A stretch of 64,000 nt of DNA, taken from assembly GCF_000006945.2 (NCBI RefSeq), contig NC_003197.2, positions 2,356,001 through 2,420,000 on the forward strand, read 5' to 3'. Made by a program: the position numbers and the translations under genes. Source of the stretch: Salmonella enterica subsp. enterica serovar Typhimurium str. LT2 (lineage in GTDB: Bacteria > Pseudomonadota > Gammaproteobacteria > Enterobacterales > Enterobacteriaceae). This document shows, piece after piece, positions 61,381 through 64,000 of this stretch (the stretch's first letter is position 1; each line of letters starts with the position of its first letter). The notes beneath the pieces were generated by a model. The model was not told where the DNA came from, ran no database searches, and saw only the letters and a program-made list of their open reading frames with translations.

Positions 61381-62676
61381 TTACGCATCCATCTGCAATA
61401 AGGTACGTAACCCGGCCGCTTTATTATCTATTTCCTGCCATTCCTGTTCCGGATCGGAGCCGCGGACGATTCCCGCGCCGGCATACAATCGCACCACATT
61501 GGCCGTCACTTTGGCTGAACGTAACGTCACGCAAAACTCACTTTGCCGCGTGGAGAGATAGCCTGCCGACCCGGCATACCATTCACGTTCGAACGGCTCA
61601 TGTTGTTCTATAAAACAACGCGCGGGTTCACGAGGGATCCCGGCGACCGCTGCGGTAGGCTGTAACTGGTGCAGGCAGAGCGTGTCGTCCGCCTGATTAA
61701 GCGCCGTCCAGATACAGCGGCGCAAATGCTGTACCTTGCGCAGTCTGAGCACCTGCGGCGGCAGCACATCCAGCGAGTGGGTGCAGTTTTGCAGTCGCTG
61801 GCAGATGTCTTCGACAACCAGCATATTTTCTCGCTGGTTTTTATCGTCTTTCATTAACCATTCGCCAAGCTGCCAGGCTTTATGGTTATCCGGATGGTTC
61901 GCCACCGTCCCGGCCAGCGCTTCGGTACGCAGCGCCGTTTCACGCCGCCGCCAGAGCCGCTCCGGCGATGATCCCAGAAAGGCGGTATCGGCGGAAAAGG
62001 CCATAAAAAAGTGGTAGCAGTTGAGATTTAAACGACGACTGGACGCCATCATCGCGGCGGCATTGACCGGACGGGAGAATTGTAAGTCGGTGGCCCGCGC
62101 CAGCACAACTTTATCAAACGCCTCTTGCGCAATGGTGTGGGTGGCCTGCTGAATCAGCTTCACCCAACCGTCTTTGTCCGGCCAGTGTTGTTCGCTCGTG
62201 AGCGAAAGGCGTAGCGCCGGAACAGGCTTAATGCCGACCAGAGAAGCGAGAAACGCTTTCGCCTGGCGCGCATCATCGCGTAGCGAAACGTCACTGTGCA
62301 GATGTAAGCGTAAGGTCGCCGTACCACCGCTACGTCGCCACTCCAGCCGCGGCAGCAATAAGTAGCCCTCTTTCGGCTCGAACGCATTCAGCCCCCAAAT
62401 ACGCAGGTCAGGCTGCGCGTGCTGACGTAAAAACCGTTGCGCCAGATCGAGCGATGAAAATACGGTGATGGCCCCGAGAACGGCAGCTTCTTCGTCGCCA
62501 TTGCGCTGTTGCCAGTAGAATTGCGGAAAGGATGACTGGCTGGCCAGCCAGCTCAATGCATCGAAGGCATCGTTTAAAGGGAAAGGCGCATCGAAAACGC
62601 AAAGCCCTGGCGTCGCCGGTATCTCTTGCGATAGCTGACGCGTCAGATTTTCCAGCGCAGTAGTAATAGAATGCAC
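61381..62676 (-). CDS. menF: MenF, menaquinone-specific isochorismate synthase
   Basis: MenF converts chorismate to isochorismate. The 431-residue protein carries the chorismate-binding domain, with F-L-G-S-S-P-E-R-L-W, T-E-A-L-A-G-T-V-A and L-Y-A-G-A-G-I-V-R-G. The start is GTG 62676 (read as Met-His-Ser-Ile-Thr-Thr), preceded by a GGGAGGG Shine-Dalgarno; the in-frame ATG at 62703 lacks one and has no matching homology. First gene of the men operon. Confidence 0.96.
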   Translation of the reverse strand: MHSITTALENLTRQLSQEIPATPGLCVFDAPFPLNDAFDALSWLASQSSFPQFYWQQRNGDEEAAVLGAITVFSSLDLAQRFLRQHAQPDLRIWGLNAFEPKEGYLLLPRLEWRRSGGTATLRLHLHSDVSLRDDARQAKAFLASLVGIKPVPALRLSLTSEQHWPDKDGWVKLIQQATHTIAQEAFDKVVLARATDLQFSRPVNAAAMMASSRRLNLNCYHFFMAFSADTAFLGSSPERLWRRRETALRTEALAGTVANHPDNHKAWQLGEWLMKDDKNQRENMLVVEDICQRLQNCTHSLDVLPPQVLRLRKVQHLRRCIWTALNQADDTLCLHQLQPTAAVAGIPREPARCFIEQHEPFEREWYAGSAGYLSTRQSEFCVTLRSAKVTANVVRLYAGAGIVRGSDPEQEWQEIDNKAAGLRTLLQMDA

Positions 62677-62703
62677 GCGGACCCTCCCTGTTAAAAACCC
62701 CAC

Positions 62704-62736
62704 ATTATACGGGGTACTGCCCTAAAAAAGCAGTAC
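62704..62736 (-). promoter_or_regulatory. Probable menF promoter with overlapping hairpin
   Basis: On the minus strand a consensus -10 TATAAT lies at 62709-62704, about 28 bases before the GTG start. No good -35 is seen; instead a GTACTGC/GCAGTAC hairpin with a 9-base A/T-rich loop occupies 62714-62736. The hairpin may be the 3' end of the elaB transcript or a regulator site. Confidence 0.45.
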
Positions 62737-62776
62737 CTCATTTAGGGAGGGTTGCAATTCTGTTCAGTGGGGGGAT

Positions 62777-63082
62777 TTAGCGCCGCGCCAGCAGCAGTCC
62801 AAGCACCAGTCCTACCGCCGCGCCTACGCCAATACCCTGCCAGGGTTTTTCATGAACGTAGTCATCCGCTTTATAAACGGCCTGCTTTGCCCGGTAATAA
62901 TAGCTATCCGACGCATGGCTTACGCGGTTTTTCACCTCTTCCAGCGCTTGTTCCGCGCGGGCTTTCAGCTCAATGTATTTTTGATCGGCGGGATCGCCTG
63001 AGGAACGTAAAACCTCTTCCAGCGTTTCGCTGAGCAAAGTCAGATCATCATCAACACGTGATTCACCAAATTGATATGACAT
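62777..63082 (-). CDS. elaB: ElaB, tail-anchored inner membrane protein (YqjD/ElaB family)
   Basis: The 101-residue protein has a charged helical N-terminal part and one C-terminal membrane helix with glycine spacing (G-I-G-V-G-A-A-V-G-L-V-L-G) ending L-L-A-R-R. Family members bind ribosomes and hold them at the membrane in stationary phase. Start ATG 63082 (M-S-Y-Q-F) has GGAG 7 bases upstream; ATGs at 63088 and 63106 are also in frame. Confidence 0.92.
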   Translation of the reverse strand: MSYQFGESRVDDDLTLLSETLEEVLRSSGDPADQKYIELKARAEQALEEVKNRVSHASDSYYYRAKQAVYKADDYVHEKPWQGIGVGAAVGLVLGLLLARR

Positions 63083-63136
63083 TCTCATTCTCCGTTGTGT
63101 TAACACCTGCTCCTAACTATAGTCAACGGTTTCGGT

Positions 63137-63598
63137 TTATGCCTGATGAACCTCCCGCGCCATTCCCCGGTGCGGAATGCCGTCTTCGTCATAAACATCG
63201 GTGACGGGAATAAAACCAAACCGCGCATAAAAAGGTTGCAGATGCGCCTGCGCCCCCAGATATAGCGGCTTATCCGGCCAGTGCCGCCCACAAGATTCCA
63301 GCGTTTTCGCCATTAATTGCTGGCCCAGTTTCGCCCCTCGCCAGGCATCGCTGACGATCACCCGGCCAATGACAACCGGGTCTGATTCGTTATCGCTTTT
63401 CAGAATCCTCGCATACGCCACCAGTTCATCCTGATGCCAGCCCAGAATATGCCGATTGTCGCCGACTAAATCATCGCCATCCACATCCAGGTAAGGACAG
63501 CGCTGTTCTACCACAAAGACCGCGCAGCGCAATTTGAGTAACGCGTAAAGTTGAGGAACGGTAAGTTCGCTATGGTGGAGATCCTGCCAGTCAATCAT
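63137..63598 (-). CDS. elaA: ElaA, GNAT-family N-acetyltransferase
   Basis: The 153-residue protein is a GCN5-type acetyltransferase; the acetyl-CoA-binding loop is visible as R-G-A-K-L-G-Q-Q-L near residue 90, following the strand V-I-G-R-V-I-V-S. The physiological substrate is not known to me. It lies 54 bases upstream of elaB and is divergent from elaC. Confidence 0.92.
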
Positions 63599-63658
63599 GA
63601 TGCGCTCCTGTGTTGTGGTAATCTTGGGTTAAACGATAACCAAACGTGTATGGACAAG

Positions 63659-64000
63659 ATGGAATTAATTTTTTTAGGTACGTCCGCAGGCGTTCCCACG
63701 CGCTCACGCAATGTAACGGCAATTTTATTACATCTGCAACATCCAACGCAGCCGGGAGTATGGCTTTTTGATTGCGGCGAAGGGACACAGCATCAAATGC
63801 TTAATACCGCGTTTCATCCCGGTAAGCTTGAGCGCATTTTTATCAGCCATCTTCACGGCGATCATTTGTTTGGCCTGCCGGGTCTGCTATGCAGCCGGTC
63901 GATGGCGGGGAACCCCCATCCGCTAACCGTATACGGACCTCAAGGCGTGCGTGAGTTTATTGCAACCACACTGCGTCTTAGCGGTTCATGGACCGATTTT
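63659..64000 (+). CDS. rnz: ElaC (Rnz/RNase BN), tRNA 3'-processing endonuclease (5' part only)
   Basis: The frame runs off the right edge after 114 residues. It starts with [13 protein letters not shown] and contains the metallo-beta-lactamase zinc motif S-H-L-H-G-D-H near residue 65, as in ElaC/tRNase Z, which cleaves tRNA precursors at their 3' end. ATG 63659 matches the known N-terminus; ATG 63650 would add M-D-K, and neither has a strong Shine-Dalgarno. Confidence 0.95.

Noticed and set aside
1..64000. CRISPR arrays, prophage, insertion sequences, toxin-antitoxin or restriction systems
   Set aside because: Looked for repeated spacer-like units, transposases, integrases and typical defence genes; none seen.

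Overview
The window is chromosomal DNA from Salmonella enterica, with sequence close to Typhimurium-type strains. The call rests on recognisable proteins (OmpC, GyrA, RcsB, NrdA, ArnB-F, PmrD), on the Salmonella effector gene sseL downstream of glpC, and on a gene order that is E. coli-like except for three lineage-specific blocks. The assignment was made by reading the proteins, not by a database search. No phage, insertion sequence, CRISPR array, rRNA or tRNA gene was seen. One known small RNA (micF) is present.

Layout. 1-3795: periplasmic nitrate reductase genes napFDAG (minus strand; napG runs off the left edge) with a NarP/FNR-type promoter. 4046-9423: ecotin, the YojI ABC exporter, the alkylation repair pair ada-alkB, and the flavin transferase apbE. 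9400-17697: porin ompC with its OmpR-controlled upstream region, the divergent antisense RNA micF, and the Rcs phosphorelay (rcsD-rcsB, convergent rcsC). 17710-20420: gyrA. 20575-24232: an accessory catabolic cassette (enolase-superfamily dehydratase, MFS permease, divergent GntR regulator) with an ERIC-type repeat beside it. 24315-29181: ubiG, then nrdAB-yfaE (aerobic ribonucleotide reductase and its ferredoxin). 29183-31413: a second accessory pair (MFS permease and divergent LysR regulator). 31529-38327: the glycerol-3-phosphate regulon, glpTQ divergent from glpABC. 38366-40031: an internally deleted ERIC-like repeat, the AT-rich SPI-2 effector gene sseL, and a duplicated 3' fragment of yfaY. 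40039-44214: the L-rhamnonate-type catabolic genes yfaU-yfaV-yfaW-yfaX. 44464-47671: yfaY, yfaZ, nudI, ais. 47855-55574: the PmrA-controlled arnBCADTEF operon with pmrD convergent at its end. 55672-62709: menFDHBCE for menaquinone synthesis. 62777-64000: elaB, elaA and the 5' part of elaC (rnz).

How the genes fit together. Several neighbours serve anaerobic respiration: Nap reduces nitrate, GlpABC feeds electrons from glycerol-3-phosphate to menaquinone, and the men operon makes that menaquinone. A second theme is the cell envelope: OmpC/micF and the Rcs relay sense and shape the outer membrane, while PmrD, Ais and the Arn enzymes modify lipid A for resistance to cationic peptides. Two separate acid-sugar modules each pair an enolase-superfamily dehydratase with an MFS permease and a local regulator; only the yfaU-X module carries its own aldolase.

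Most of the window is ordinary conserved backbone. I found no convincing undescribed system. The parts most worth a second look are the 20756-24232 cassette with its paired palindromes, the 29183-31413 permease/regulator pair, and the sseL insertion bordered by a 168-bp near-identical copy of the yfaY 3' end.
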